Positions 1 through 8,770 of a DNA stretch of 64,000 nt are shown here, piece by piece. Within the stretch, counting starts at the first letter, position 1. Every line of letters begins with the position of its first letter. Below the pieces are notes generated by a model, which was not told the DNA's origin, ran no database searches, and saw only the letters and a list, made by a program, of their open reading frames with translations. Made by a program: the position numbers and the translations under genes. Source of the stretch: Methylobacterium nodulans ORS 2060 (GTDB taxonomy: Bacteria; Pseudomonadota; Alphaproteobacteria; Rhizobiales; Beijerinckiaceae); the NCBI RefSeq assembly GCF_000022085.1, contig NC_011892.1, positions 124,001 to 188,000 on the forward strand, in the 5' to 3' direction.

Positions 1-640
1 GCGTTGTCGTAACAGTTCCCCTTGCCTGACATCGAGATCAGAATGCCGTTCTTTTTGAGTTCGGCCTGGTACTCGGTCGAGAAATATTGGCTGCTGCGAT
101 CTGAATGATGGATCAGGCCGCCTGATGGTCCGCGAACAGCAAAAGCTCGTCGCAGTGCCGTGAGCGCCAACTCTTTGTGGAGCCGGTCGCTGGCCGCCCA
201 ACCGACCACGCGCCGCGCGAACAGATCGATGACAACAGCGAGGTACAACCAGCCCTCCCTTGTCCAGAGGTAGGAGATGTCGGCCGCCCACTTCTCGTCC
301 GGACGCGCGGCCGTGAAGTCCAGCTCGAGCAGGTTGGGCGCGACCGGGAAGGCGTGCTGGCTGTCGGTGGTGTGCCGAAAGCGGCGCGGCTGGCGAGCAC
401 GCAACCCGTTTTCCCGCATCAGCCGCGCAGTGCGGCGGCGGCCGACGCTCAGCCCCTGGTCCTGAAGCTCGCGCGTCATCCGCGGGCTGCCGTAGGTCTC
501 ATTGGAAAGCGCGAAGGCCGAGCGGACGTGCGCCAGCAGCACGAGGTCCTCGCGCTGGCGCCGACAGGCAGGACGGCTCCTCCAGGCGAAGTAGCTGCTC
601 TGGCTGGCGTTCCTCGCAGGACACGCCACCCGCCGGCCTG
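1..640 (-). pseudogene. IS3-family OrfB (integrase-type transposase), partial
   Basis: Minus-strand translation gives a typical IS3 OrfB: an N-terminal stretch with SYFAW, the HTH_21-like segment around NETYGSPRM, then the rve integrase core with the first catalytic Asp in AADISYLW and the second in HHSDRSSQY. The region carrying the catalytic Glu lies beyond the left window edge. The start side is lost near position 640, where the sequence changes abruptly into a plus-strand IS1182-type fragment. No OrfA is present. It is either cut by the edge or a relic; the missing 5' part shows it is not functional here. Confidence 0.85.
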
Positions 641-644
641 TTCC

Positions 645-1440
645 TGAACTCGCCCCACGACCTTGAGGCGCACTACGCTCACACCGACACGATCTACTGG
701 GTCGGCTACAAGGCTCACCTGACCGAGACCTGCGACGACGACCGCCCGCATCTCATCACGCACGTCTAGACAAGCCCCGCGCCCGCCGCCGATCACCGGA
801 TGATCACGCCGGCTCACGAGGCCTTGGCCGATAAGGACCTGCTCCCGGCCCAGCACCTCGTCGACACTGGCTACACCGATGCCGGGCTGCTGATCGAAGC
901 CCGGCAGCGCTTCGGGGTCGACCTGATCGGCCCCGTCAGGCGCGACGTGCGCTGGCGGGCTCAGGCCGGAGGTCGCTTCGCCATCGCGGCGTTCCGGATC
1001 GATTGGACGGCCGAGCGGGTGACCTGCCCGCGGGGCGTCCAAAGCTCCAGCTGGTCACCAGCTCTCGACAGCCGCGGGACACCGGGCATCACGGTGAAGT
1101 TCTCTCGACGCGACTGCCAGCCCTGCCCGGATCGCGTCGATTGCGCCGGTCCGAGCGCGACGCGCCGGCTGATGTCGCTGCGCCCGCAGGCGCGTCACGA
1201 GGCGCTCGCCCAGGCGCGCCAGCGCCAGGACACGGCCGCGTTCGCCCACCTCTACGCCCAGCGTGCCGGCATCGAGGCCACGCTTTCGCTGGCGGTCCGC
1301 CGCTTAGGCCTGCGCCGGGCGCGCTATGCCGGCTTGGCCAAGGTTTGATTGCAGCATATCGCAACGGCCGCCGCGCTGAACCTCACCGCATCGTCCGCTG
1401 GATCCTGGGCGAACCGATCGCCCCGACCCGCCGCAGTCAT
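645..1440 (+). pseudogene. IS1182-type transposase, C-terminal fragment with two nonsense codons
   Basis: The reading frame matches the C-terminal half of the intact transposase at 28114-29775: HLTETCDDDRPHL against HLTETCDPDLPRL, LLPAQHLVDTGYTDA against LIPSEHLVDAAYISA, then the Cys-rich block and the QRAGIEATLSLAVRRLGLRR motif. A TAG at 767-769 and a TGA at 1346-1348 interrupt the same frame without a shift. The first ~300 residues are missing. This is an old, dead copy of a related but diverged element. Confidence 0.85.
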
Positions 1441-1764
1441 TTCGGCCGCCTGCTCGCGCCCGCTGCAGCCGGCTGACTTCGCCAGCGGTATCAAACTCGG
1501 CGATGAACCAGTTTCGCGGGTCAGGACCAGCCTCCGGCGCATGAACGCCGAGACGAGGCCACTTCGCGATGGCGCGTTCAAAGCTCGCTGCAATTGCGAA
1601 CGTCCCATTAATCAGTGTGTCGCACGCCAGGTTCAAAATGGAGTTGCGCCAGGACCGGCGATGCGTTCGGGCGTGGCGGCGGCGCGTCACCCGGCGGAGA
1701 GGCGCAAGCGTCGGCTGGCGAGCAACGGATCCGGATTTTCAATGCGTGTTCAACGGAGACGGGG
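1441..1764. other. Stretch without a confident gene
   Basis: The minus strand between about 1690 and 1480 translates into plausible peptide (CDTLINGTFAIAASFERAIA and onward), but it runs into IS debris and I recognise no family. It is probably a fragment of an interrupted gene. The last ~20 bases hold the ribosome-binding site of the patatin gene. Confidence 0.4.
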
Positions 1765-2964
1765 ATGGCAAAGGACCCTATCGGCGAGGCGAAGCCCAAT
1801 TGTGTGTTGGTGCTGCAGGGCGGGGGCGCGCTTGGCGCCTACCATATCGGCGCCTATCAGGCTCTTTCAGAAGGCGGCTTCGAGCCGGACTGGTTCTCTG
1901 GCATTTCGATCGGGGCGATCAATGCCGCGGTACTCGCCGGCAACCAGCCGGCCGACCGCCTTGCCAAGCTTGAGGCGCTCTGGCACGCGATCTCCTGGCC
2001 GGAGGTGCTCGTGCCGCTCAAGCAGCTGCCGCTCGAGATTTGGCACAACAATCTCAGCAACGCGGCCGCGCTGATGTTCGGCCAGCCTGCCTTCTTCACG
2101 CCGCGGCCGGTCAGTCCCTTTGTCGCCCCGCCTGGCAATCCCTCGACTGTGAGCTTCTACGACACTGCGCCATTGCGGGAAACGCTCAGAGACCTTGCGG
2201 ACTTCGACCTCATCAATTCAGCCAAGGTCCGGCTGACGCTCGGGGCAACCGATGTCGCGACCGGCGACATGGTCTTCTTCGACAACACCAAGGAGGGCCC
2301 GTTCGGCCCTGAGCATGTGATGGCTTCGGGCTCGCTGCCGCCAGGCTTTCCGGCGACCAAGGTGGGAGACCGCTACTATTGGGACGGAGGTTGTGTCTCC
2401 AACACCCCGCTTGAGGCCATCCTGGAAGACCAGCCCAAGGGCCACACGGTCGTGTTCATGATCGACCTCTGGGGTGCCGCCGGGCAGTTACCGGGGACGA
2501 TCAACGACGTGTTCTGGCGCGCGAAGCAAATCCAATATGCCAGCCGCACCTGGACCCAGGTCGACGCGGTCGCCTCCAAGGTCAATCTTCGCCACGCCGT
2601 TCGCCTTCTGCGGAAACAGAGTATCGCCGAGGTCGACAAGGCCGTGCCGGACGACCTCTACATCGACGAGACCCGTCGCCTTGACATCGTGCATATCACC
2701 TATCAACCAGGCAAGGACCAGATTCCTAACTCCGATGCAGAGTTCTCCCGCTCGTCGATCGCGGAACGCCGCGCTGCGGGCTACGCCGACATGCGTTCTG
2801 CCCTCGAAGCCCAGCCCTGGAAGCACGTCGAGAAACCCGCCCACCTTGCCGCAATCGTGCACCGCGTAAGGCACGGCAAGGTAATGACGGATACCGAACC
2901 GAACCTACATGGGGCCGAGATTGGTGCCCAGGTCACGCCGGCGAGGAAGGTGGCGAACGAGTAA
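1765..2964 (+). CDS. Patatin-like phospholipase family protein (DUF3734-type)
   Basis: A 399-residue protein predicted to hydrolyse acyl esters of lipids. The patatin oxyanion motif GGGALGAYHIG is at residues 19-29, the nucleophile elbow GISIG at 46-50 (Ser48), and the dyad Asp in WDGG at 206-209 (Asp207). The longer C-terminal part fits bacterial patatins carrying DUF3734. I chose the ATG at 1765 because GGAG precedes it by a few bases and the conserved fold begins about ten residues later; an upstream in-frame extension from 1615 looks like non-coding Arg/Gly-rich sequence. In related genomes such genes often sit near polyhydroxybutyrate metabolism, but no such neighbour survives here. All motifs are intact and codon use matches the native genes. 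Confidence 0.9.
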   Translation: MAKDPIGEAKPNCVLVLQGGGALGAYHIGAYQALSEGGFEPDWFSGISIGAINAAVLAGNQPADRLAKLEALWHAISWPEVLVPLKQLPLEIWHNNLSNAAALMFGQPAFFTPRPVSPFVAPPGNPSTVSFYDTAPLRETLRDLADFDLINSAKVRLTLGATDVATGDMVFFDNTKEGPFGPEHVMASGSLPPGFPATKVGDRYYWDGGCVSNTPLEAILEDQPKGHTVVFMIDLWGAAGQLPGTINDVFWRAKQIQYASRTWTQVDAVASKVNLRHAVRLLRKQSIAEVDKAVPDDLYIDETRRLDIVHITYQPGKDQIPNSDAEFSRSSIAERRAAGYADMRSALEAQPWKHVEKPAHLAAIVHRVRHGKVMTDTEPNLHGAEIGAQVTPARKVANE

Positions 2965-3037
2965 CCCCTGACCCGCGCCTGAAGGCCCTCGGTTCGTCGG
3001 GCGTCGTCGCCTCTAGCGGATCATGAATTTTGGTGCG

Positions 3038-3240
3038 GGGCCCTGTCGCAAACGCGGTGACGTTCACCAGCCGTTGGGCATACCCGCCCAGCTTGCCGGC
3101 TCCGCTCCGGAGCCGGCCCATGATCCTCGCCGCCCTCGCCCTCACGCTGAAGCGCCAAGCCCGCGGCGACTTCAAGGCTCGGCACTCGCATGTTGCGCAA
3201 GCCGCCCTGCGGGTCCGGGCGCGTCAACGAAACCTCTGAG
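3038..3240 (+). mobile_element. IS6-like element, left-end relic with internal deletion
   Basis: The segment repeats the left end of the element at 21195-22088, including the CTGTCGCAAACG terminal repeat, the start MILAALALTLKRQARGDF, and then, after an internal deletion, the KPPCGSGRVNET stretch. Similarity stops at about 3240 and a further ~17-base exact match to the same element (GTCCGCGGCCAGTGGCG) reappears at 3913-3929. The relic therefore seems split by the intervening 3241-3905 sequence. Confidence 0.75.
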
Positions 3241-3673
3241 GACCGCTGCGTCAAGCCTGTTCTATTGAGTGCTGGTCGTCATCGTCCCGGTCCCCCCTCG
3301 TGTTGGCATTCCGGGGTGCCGAGGTGGAGCTCCGCGCGGCGAGGGTGCCCTCGCCAACCTCGTATCCGGCGGGACGGTGTCCGCGCCACGATCCCTCATT
3401 CGGGTCGGAGGAGCTCCGAGGCGAGCGGCGCCACTCTCCAGCATCGGCGCTGTCAGGCAGCCCATGCTTCGTCCCGGCCGCCGCTCCCTCGGTCCCACCG
3501 AGCCAGTTCCGCCCGGCGGGTCTGGCCCGATCCGTCGATCCGCATTCGCCGGGGCTCCGCCGGCCCGTTTCCCTCCCACCGTGCCGCTCTGGGGATTCCC
3601 ACCGTCAGGCCGGCTTCAGCTCCATCCCCTCTGCGGCCCGGCGCCGTCCTGGAGGTATCGCCAGAGCGCGATC
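3241..3673. other. Stretch without a recognisable gene
   Basis: Several open frames exist on both strands, but all are Arg/Pro/Ser-rich GC shadows without family features. It lies between the two pieces of an IS6-like relic and next to an IS110 N-terminal relic, so it is probably part of the inserted DNA. Confidence 0.4.
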
Positions 3674-3842
3674 CCATGAGCGCGTCGGCCTGAGGGGCGA
3701 GCTGCTGCTGAGAGCTCTTCTGCCGGAGCCCCGGCACCTGGGCGGCGACGACCCAGCTGCGGGCGCTGACCTCAACAACGAGGATCAGCGTGCGGTCGTA
3801 GTCCAGGCTATGGCTGGCGGTGAGGTGGGTCTGGTGGGTCAT
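3674..3842 (-). pseudogene. IS110-family transposase, N-terminal relic
   Basis: The first ~56 codons (MTHQTHLTASHSLDYDRTLI and onward, then RSWVVAAQVPGL and LAPQADALMG) resemble the N-terminus of IS110 transposases whose DEDD domain opens with a 'DYDRTLILAVELS...SWVVAAQVPG' type segment. After about position 3674 the frame loses all similarity, so the rest of the catalytic domain and the transposase_20 domain are absent. Confidence 0.6.
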
Positions 3843-3925
3843 GGTAGCGCTCCCGGGATTGGCGGCGCGTAGCCTGCCGAGGCGGTAACCGGTCCCCGTA
3901 GGATCTATATTCGGGTCCGCGGCCA

Positions 3926-4745
3926 GTGGCGGTACCTCTGCCCGACTGCGCCATCTCCGCCGACACGGGCTGGGAGCCCCGCGCCGTCTACGATCATCTG
4001 GAATGGCTGATGCCCGGCAATGTGCTGCCGTTCCCGGTCCATATCGTTTCGGCCGGGAATATCCGCGACCAACTCATGCGGGCGGGCGAGGGCAATCGCT
4101 GCGCCTCGATCCCGGCCTTCGCCAAGTCCGTCACGCCGGCCGGCGCGGAGGTTCCGGTGCTCGATGAGGATGACGAAGGGCAGCTTGTCGAGGCCGCAAC
4201 CCGTCGCACCACGACCGAGACCGTCTCCATCGGCATGATCCAGAGACAATGCACCACCGACCTCAAGATCGTCCCGATCCGTCGGAAGGTGCGCGAACTC
4301 GCCGGTCTCACGCGAAAGCGCTCGCTGGCGTTTCCCGTCGTGGAAGCCTGGATTGGCATTTCGACCGACGAGATCATCTGCGCCAAGCCGAGCTTCGAGG
4401 CATGACAGGTCAAGCGGTTCCCACTTATCGAGAGACGGATGAGTCGGCGCGATTGCCTTCCCTGGCTGCGCCGGCACGGCTATCCCGACCCGCCGAAAAG
4501 CGCCTGCATCGGTTGCCCGTTTCACGACAATGCCCGCTGGCGGCATATGGGCGATCGCGACGCTGAGGCATGGACCGACGCCGTTGAGGTCACCGGGCGC
4601 TTCGCACCGGCCTGCGCAGCATACGCGGCGAGGTCTTCCTGCACCGCTCTTGCGTTCCGCTCGATCAGGCCGATCTCTCGACGGCCGCCGATCACAGCCA
4701 ACTCGACCTCTGGCCGAACGAATGCGAGGGGAGGGGCGGCCTCTG
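3926..4745 (+). pseudogene. PAPS-reductase-like (adenine nucleotide alpha-hydrolase) protein, broken
   Basis: The sequence follows a family of phage- and plasmid-borne PAPS-reductase-like proteins: PLPDCAISADTGWEP, IQRQCTTDLKIVPI, WIGISTDE, then IERRMSR, PPKSACIGCPFH and, in another frame, EVFLHRSCVPLDQADL. It is dead three times over: the N-terminus is missing (the frame opens in an IS6 scrap at 3913-3929), a TGA interrupts it at 4403-4405, and a frameshift occurs between about 4585 and 4620. The family's true substrate is not established, so I assign no pathway. Confidence 0.7.
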
Positions 4746-4798
4746 ACGGGCTGGCATTCGTCATTCAAATGCATTACATTGCGACAAGGGAGGTGACC

Positions 4799-5107
4799 AT
4801 GCCTGCAAACGCACTCGTTCAGACACGCATCGACGCTGACGTCCGGGATCGCGCATCGGCGGTGCTCGAGAACATGGGCCTTACGGTCTCGGATGCGGTG
4901 CGCATTCTGCTCACCCGGACCGCCAATGAGGGTGCGCTCCCCCTCGAGCTGGTCACGAACAGCGAGGCGCACGACGCCTGGTTCCGGGCCAAGGTCCTTG
5001 AGGCGCTGGACGACACCCGGCCCGACGTTCCTGACGATCAGGCTGAGGCGCATTTCGCGCAGCGGCGCGCTGCGGCCCGGCGCAGGGCCGGCGAACTGAA
5101 ATCGTGA
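4799..5107 (+). CDS. RelB/DinJ-family type II antitoxin
   Basis: A 102-residue protein with an N-terminal ribbon-helix-helix (LVQTRIDADVRDRASAVLEN, then LTVSDAVRILLTRTA) that should dimerise and bind its own promoter, and a charged C-terminal tail that would wrap the toxin. The ATG at 4799 is preceded by a strong GGGAGGTGA. The palindrome AATGCATT about 30 bases upstream is a candidate operator. Its stop overlaps the toxin start by the bases GTGA. Because the toxin is truncated, this is now probably an orphan antitoxin. Confidence 0.85.
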   Translation: MPANALVQTRIDADVRDRASAVLENMGLTVSDAVRILLTRTANEGALPLELVTNSEAHDAWFRAKVLEALDDTRPDVPDDQAEAHFAQRRAAARRRAGELKS

Positions 5108-5214
5108 AGCTCGTCTGGTCGGCCTTCGCGCTTTCGGATCGCGGCGGCATCTTCACGCATATCGAGGCCGACAACCAATCGACGGGGCACAAGCTGACGC
5201 AGCGGCACTCTTAG
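5104..5214 (+). pseudogene. RelE/ParE-family toxin, truncated after ~30 residues
   Basis: A GTG start overlaps the antitoxin stop. The product opens like a RelE/ParE toxin (KLVWSAFALSDRGGIFTHIE) but similarity ends near residue 25 and a TAG closes it at 5212-5214, after 36 codons. A full toxin needs about 90-100 residues, including the basic catalytic or gyrase-binding C-terminus, so the toxin cannot be active. The gene was probably cut by the rearrangement that brought in the unrelated sequence after about 5180. Confidence 0.8.
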
Positions 5215-5278
5215 CAACTCCTCCCGGTAGCTTCCCACCGTCCCTGTATGCTGGATGAGCAGGTCTACACGACGGCTC

Positions 5279-5824
5279 TTAGCCAGCAGTTCGTCCGCGA
5301 AGGTTGTGAGATAATCGATCCGAGAAGATCCCAGCCATATGCTCCGAGAGGCTGTATAGAATGACTCCAGCTTTGTTGATTTTCGCGGCAGTTGCGCCCG
5401 CAGTCACCATCATGCGCAGCGTGTTCTCGATGAGGTCGTGCGCTAAATCCGGTTTGGCTCTAAGTCTTTCCATCAATTCATCTAATGGAAGTGGCCGGAC
5501 GTCGGCGCCTCACAAAAGATTGAGTGCTGCGGTCCGGATGTCTAGATATGGAGCCGGATCGATCTTGGAACGGCGTAAGCTATAGTTGAGCAGAACATTT
5601 GTTGTGAGACGCCCAGGATACTCGGCAACGCGCACAGTATATGGATCGGCCTTAAGTTCCTCAGTGGTGACCACTGGGATCCAGAGCCACAGGTCTCCGT
5701 CCCGATCGCTGATAATGCCGCCTCGGATTTGATCCCAAGGGCGGTCTGGATCGAAAACGCACTCGCCAGGCGAGAACGCCGCTGAGGCTTGCGGCCCTTC
5801 GGACGTGGTTGATCCATCGGCCAT
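5279..5824 (-). pseudogene. Unknown protein interrupted by an in-frame TGA
   Basis: From an ATG at 5824 a frame runs 104 codons to a TGA at 5512-5510. The same frame then continues without shift for about 76 more codons (GADVRPLPLDELMERLRAKP and onward) to 5279. Both parts read as ordinary protein: an acidic Trp-rich first half (RDGDLWLWIPVVTTEEL) and a helical second half. The simplest reading is one ~180-residue gene with a nonsense mutation. I recognise no family. An IS110 copy begins about 40 bases upstream of the start, so the promoter may also be lost. Confidence 0.55.
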
Positions 5825-5866
5825 CAGGGTTCCCCCATTCCCTTCGATCCCTGCCGGATCGGTTAG

Positions 5867-6904
5867 CTCTGCCGTTTCGACCTTAGCGGTGATCTGGCCG
5901 GGCTGCTGGGGCGCTTTGCGGAGTTGCAATGCAAGGCCCAGGCCCGCACGGGCCAGCTCGCCCGGATCGTGGTGATCCAGGAGGCTGGCCTGGACGGGTT
6001 CTGGATCCACCGCGCCCTGGTCTCAGAAGGGATCGAGAGCTACGTCGTGGATTCCGCATCGATTGCCGTCTCACGTCGGCATCGACGCGCCAAGACCGAT
6101 CGGATTGACGGAGAGGCTCTGGTACGCACCTTGCTGGCTTATAAGCGGGGCGAGCCTCGGGTCTGCGCCATGGTCCGCGTCCCAACCCCGGAAGAAGAGG
6201 ATCAGCGGCGCCTCTGCCGTGAGCTGAAGACGCTCGTCGGCGAACGGATCCGGCATGTCAACAGGCTGAAGGGGGTGTTGTTCTCGCAAGGCATTACAGA
6301 CTACGAGCCGCGGCGTCCGGACAGGCGTGAAAGACTCGACGAGCTGCGCACCGGCGATGGGCGTCCCTTACCACACCATCTCAAAGCTCTGGTGCTGCGC
6401 GAACTCGAGATCGTCGAGCTGCTGGATCGGCAGATCGAGGTCGTGAAAGCAGAACGCGATGCTCTTCTCGCATCGGCGCAACCGGAGGAGGTCCCCTCAA
6501 AGGCGGTCCAGATGCTGCTCGGCCTCAAGGGGATCGGATCCGGTTTTGCTGGTGCGCTGTGGTCGGAAGGTCTCTTTCGGCACTTTGACAACCGGCGGCA
6601 GGTGGCGGCATATGCGGGCTTGGCGCCGACCCCATGGAAGAGCGGCAAGATCGATCACGAGCAGGGAGTGTCGAAAGCCGGCAATCCCCGCCTGCGCGCC
6701 ATCGCGGTCGAGATGGCCTGGCTCTGGCTGAGGCATCAACCAGGATCGGCGCTTTCGCTTTGGTACCAGGATCGCGTGCGCTGCCTGGGCGGGCGGATGA
6801 AGAAGGTCATTACCGTCGCGCTGGCGAGGAAACTGCTTGTGGCCCTCTGGAAGTACGTGACCCACGGCGTGGTCATTGAGGGGGCAGCCCTGAAGGTTGC
6901 CTGA
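5867..6904 (+). pseudogene. IS110-family transposase, 5'-truncated
   Basis: An in-frame TAG at 5864 is followed by FDLSGDLAGLLGRFAELQCK and then a nearly complete IS110 protein: EAGLDGFWIHRAL, RRAKTDRIDGEALVRTLLAY (DEDD domain), and the C-terminal transposase_20 helix-hairpin-helix region (LLGLKGIGSGFAGALWSEG, YAGLAPTPWKSG). The first ~40-50 residues, including the initial catalytic Asp, are missing; the only start available is a TTG at 5924. The copy is probably inactive. The 3' tail to about 7215 is non-coding and has the look of the element's own right end. Confidence 0.8.
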
Positions 6905-7216
6905 TCCTGCCCATCAACCGAACTCTCACCACTTCCACCAAGGCCTGATCAGCTTTGGCGGATCCGGGTAGACGAACCGGCGTACGGTATGGCCTGACCA
7001 GCCGTAGTTAAGAATGGTCCCGTCCTCCCGAGCCCCACCCACAGAATGCGGGATGTTGGTGCAGCCGTTGCAGGCGGCGACCGGATGTGAGCTTGAGCGC
7101 GTGGTGCAAAAACGTGCTTGATGGCTGGGCTCGGACCTGTGATCCCGTAACTGTCAGGGAGAACTGGATGAACTGAAGCAATTCAGCCTTGATCCAATCC
7201 CCCTCATGTGAGCCGT
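6905..7216. other. Non-coding tail of the IS110 copy
   Basis: No credible gene is visible. The sequence follows directly on the transposase stop and ends where a fragment of a different IS110/IS1111 transposase starts, so it is probably the right end of the IS110 element plus junction sequence. Confidence 0.4.
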
Positions 7217-7300
7217 ACGTCAAGCGCGGCCAAACCGATGCCGCCGATGCCGAGGCCATCGCAGAAGCCGTGAGCCGCCCGACGATGCGCTTTGTCGGGC
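7217..7300 (+). pseudogene. IS1111-type transposase scrap
   Basis: Some 25 codons (VKRGQTDAADAEAIAEAV, then SRPTMRFVG) match the segment VKRQKNDAADAEAICEAA...RPTMRFVAV of the intact transposase at 61227-62252. This piece contains the conserved NDAADAEAI catalytic motif of that group. Nothing of the element remains on either side. Confidence 0.75.
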
Positions 7301-7365
7301 ATTGTCACGAGAAACGATGGCAGACGATCTCAGGTCAGGGTAGGGCAGGGGGCATGTAGCCGGTC

Positions 7366-7986
7366 ACGTACGCTCGCCACCAGGTCCCGCCTGAGATCAT
7401 CCGCCACGCCATCTGGCTCTATCTCCGCTTCACGCTGAGCTATCGCGATGTGGAGGAGCTCCTGGCCGAGGGCGGGATCGAGACCACCCACGAGAGCATC
7501 CGGCGCTGGGTCCTGAAATTTGGGCCCGTGTTCGCCCGAAACTTACGGCGGCTGCGGCCGAGGCCATCGAAGAAGTGGCACCTGGACGAAATGGTTATCA
7601 CCGTCCAGGGCCGGCGTATGTACCTGTGGCGGGCCGTTGATGCGGAAGGCGAGGTGCTGGATCTGCTCGTGCAGCCCAAGCGTGACAAGAAGGCGGCCCT
7701 GAGGTTCCTGCGCAAGCTGATCAAGAAACAGGGCTTCGCCCCAGAGGAGCTGGTGACAGACAAGCTGCGCTCCTACGCCGCCGCTCACCGAGACCTCGGC
7801 TTGAACGCCCGTCATGAGCAGGGTCTGCGCCAGAACACCCGGGCCGAGAACTCACATCAGGCGGTGCGACGACGAGAGCGCAAACAGCAGGGCTTCAAGT
7901 CGCCAGGCTTAGCCCAGCGACTTCTCGCAATGCCTTGGGCCGACCCGCGCAAGCTGCATTGCCCGCGAGGACCCATGGCGGGCTGA
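7366..7986 (+). pseudogene. IS6-family transposase, degenerate ends
   Basis: The DDE core is complete: WHLDEMVI (first Asp), LVTDKLRSY (second Asp), NTRAENSHQ (Glu). The N-terminal zinc-ribbon/HTH region reads TYARHQVPPEIIRHAIWLYL. No proper start codon remains, since a TAG lies in frame at 7357 and only a GTG at 7450 inside the conserved region is available. The C-terminus diverges after RLLAMP from what the family normally shows (compare SMPAATYNTFTVPRHL in the copy at 52215-52916). Both ends suggest a dead copy. Confidence 0.75.
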
Positions 7987-8400
7987 TCTCCGCTCAGCAG
8001 CACCGGGGCGGCGACCCAGCCTCTCTGCGGACGGGTTGATGGCTGGGCCGCCGCAGCCATTCGGCTCTCGCTGAGGCTTGCTATCATTATTGATGGTTGT
8101 GAGCAGGTGCAACTGCGCCGCGACACCTCGTGCGAAGCGGGCAGCAGAACGCCCGGCCGGGGTTCGGGACCCGCACCGGGCGTCAGGCTTTTGAAGCAGT
8201 GGGCCGGAAGGAAGATGCCGGGAAGACCCTCGGCCCCCTGGTGACTCCTCTGCCCGAGCGCTCAGGGCGGAGGGTTTGCGGTGCCACAGATTCGGCCTAG
8301 CTGCGGCCCGTGTCGGGCGCGATCCGTGCCGGCTGCGCACTTTGTTCGGCGGGCAGCAGCCTGCAGGTCCAGCGCGTGCTGGCCACCTGAACGTCGCGGC
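7987..8400. other. GC-rich non-coding stretch with a strong stem-loop
   Basis: Open frames here lack protein-like composition. A perfect 8-bp stem joins ACGCCCGG (8149-8156) to CCGGGCGT (8176-8183), with a smaller GGGT/ACCC stem inside its loop. More GC-rich complementary blocks follow to about 8290. It could be a structured RNA or simply the remains of an IS end. I could not match it to a known RNA class. Confidence 0.35.
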
Positions 8401-8613
8401 CTAGTGGATTGTGGGACGATCAGTGATCATCCAGCTGGCATTCTCAGCGTGGAGGAAGTCCATGACCTCCAGCACTGCCGCGAGCTGCGCGGCAGTCTCA
8501 AGCGACAGCCCTATCTGTGGATGTCCATTCAGCCGGACCGGTTTGCCCGTTTGCGAGGCATAGACACTCCAGCCCTTACGCCCTTTACGCACGTCATAAC
8601 TCCGGCTCGGCAT
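8401..8613 (-). CDS. Small conserved-looking protein of unknown function
   Basis: A 70-residue protein (MPSRSYDVRKGRKGWSVYAS and onward) starts at an ATG preceded by GGAGG with good spacing. Composition is protein-like with a basic N-terminus and an acidic helical C-terminal half (LETAAQLAAVLEVMDFLHAE). It has no signal peptide or membrane segment. The neighbouring LysR gene is divergent, with about 150 bases between the starts. I do not recognise a family. Confidence 0.55.
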   Translation of the reverse strand: MPSRSYDVRKGRKGWSVYASQTGKPVRLNGHPQIGLSLETAAQLAAVLEVMDFLHAENASWMITDRPTIH

Positions 8614-8770
8614 GGCGTTCCTCCGGCTGCATTTCTGAGCGCCATAAGCTTATCAACGTCAAACTGTGTGCCGGCCGGCTGTATGTGGTCGACATAATAC
8701 GAAACCGCCGATTTTGACAAACGAATTTCATTGGAGGATAGCATCGGCTTTTTCGATATGAAGCGCTCTG

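Noticed and set aside
1304..1690. A 128-codon minus-strand gene before the patatin gene
   Set aside because: It runs across the end of an IS1182 relic; only a short part looks like protein and no family was recognised.
8130..8290. Cobalamin riboswitch
   Set aside because: A few short motifs look similar, but the conserved B12-box order is absent and no B12-related gene follows.
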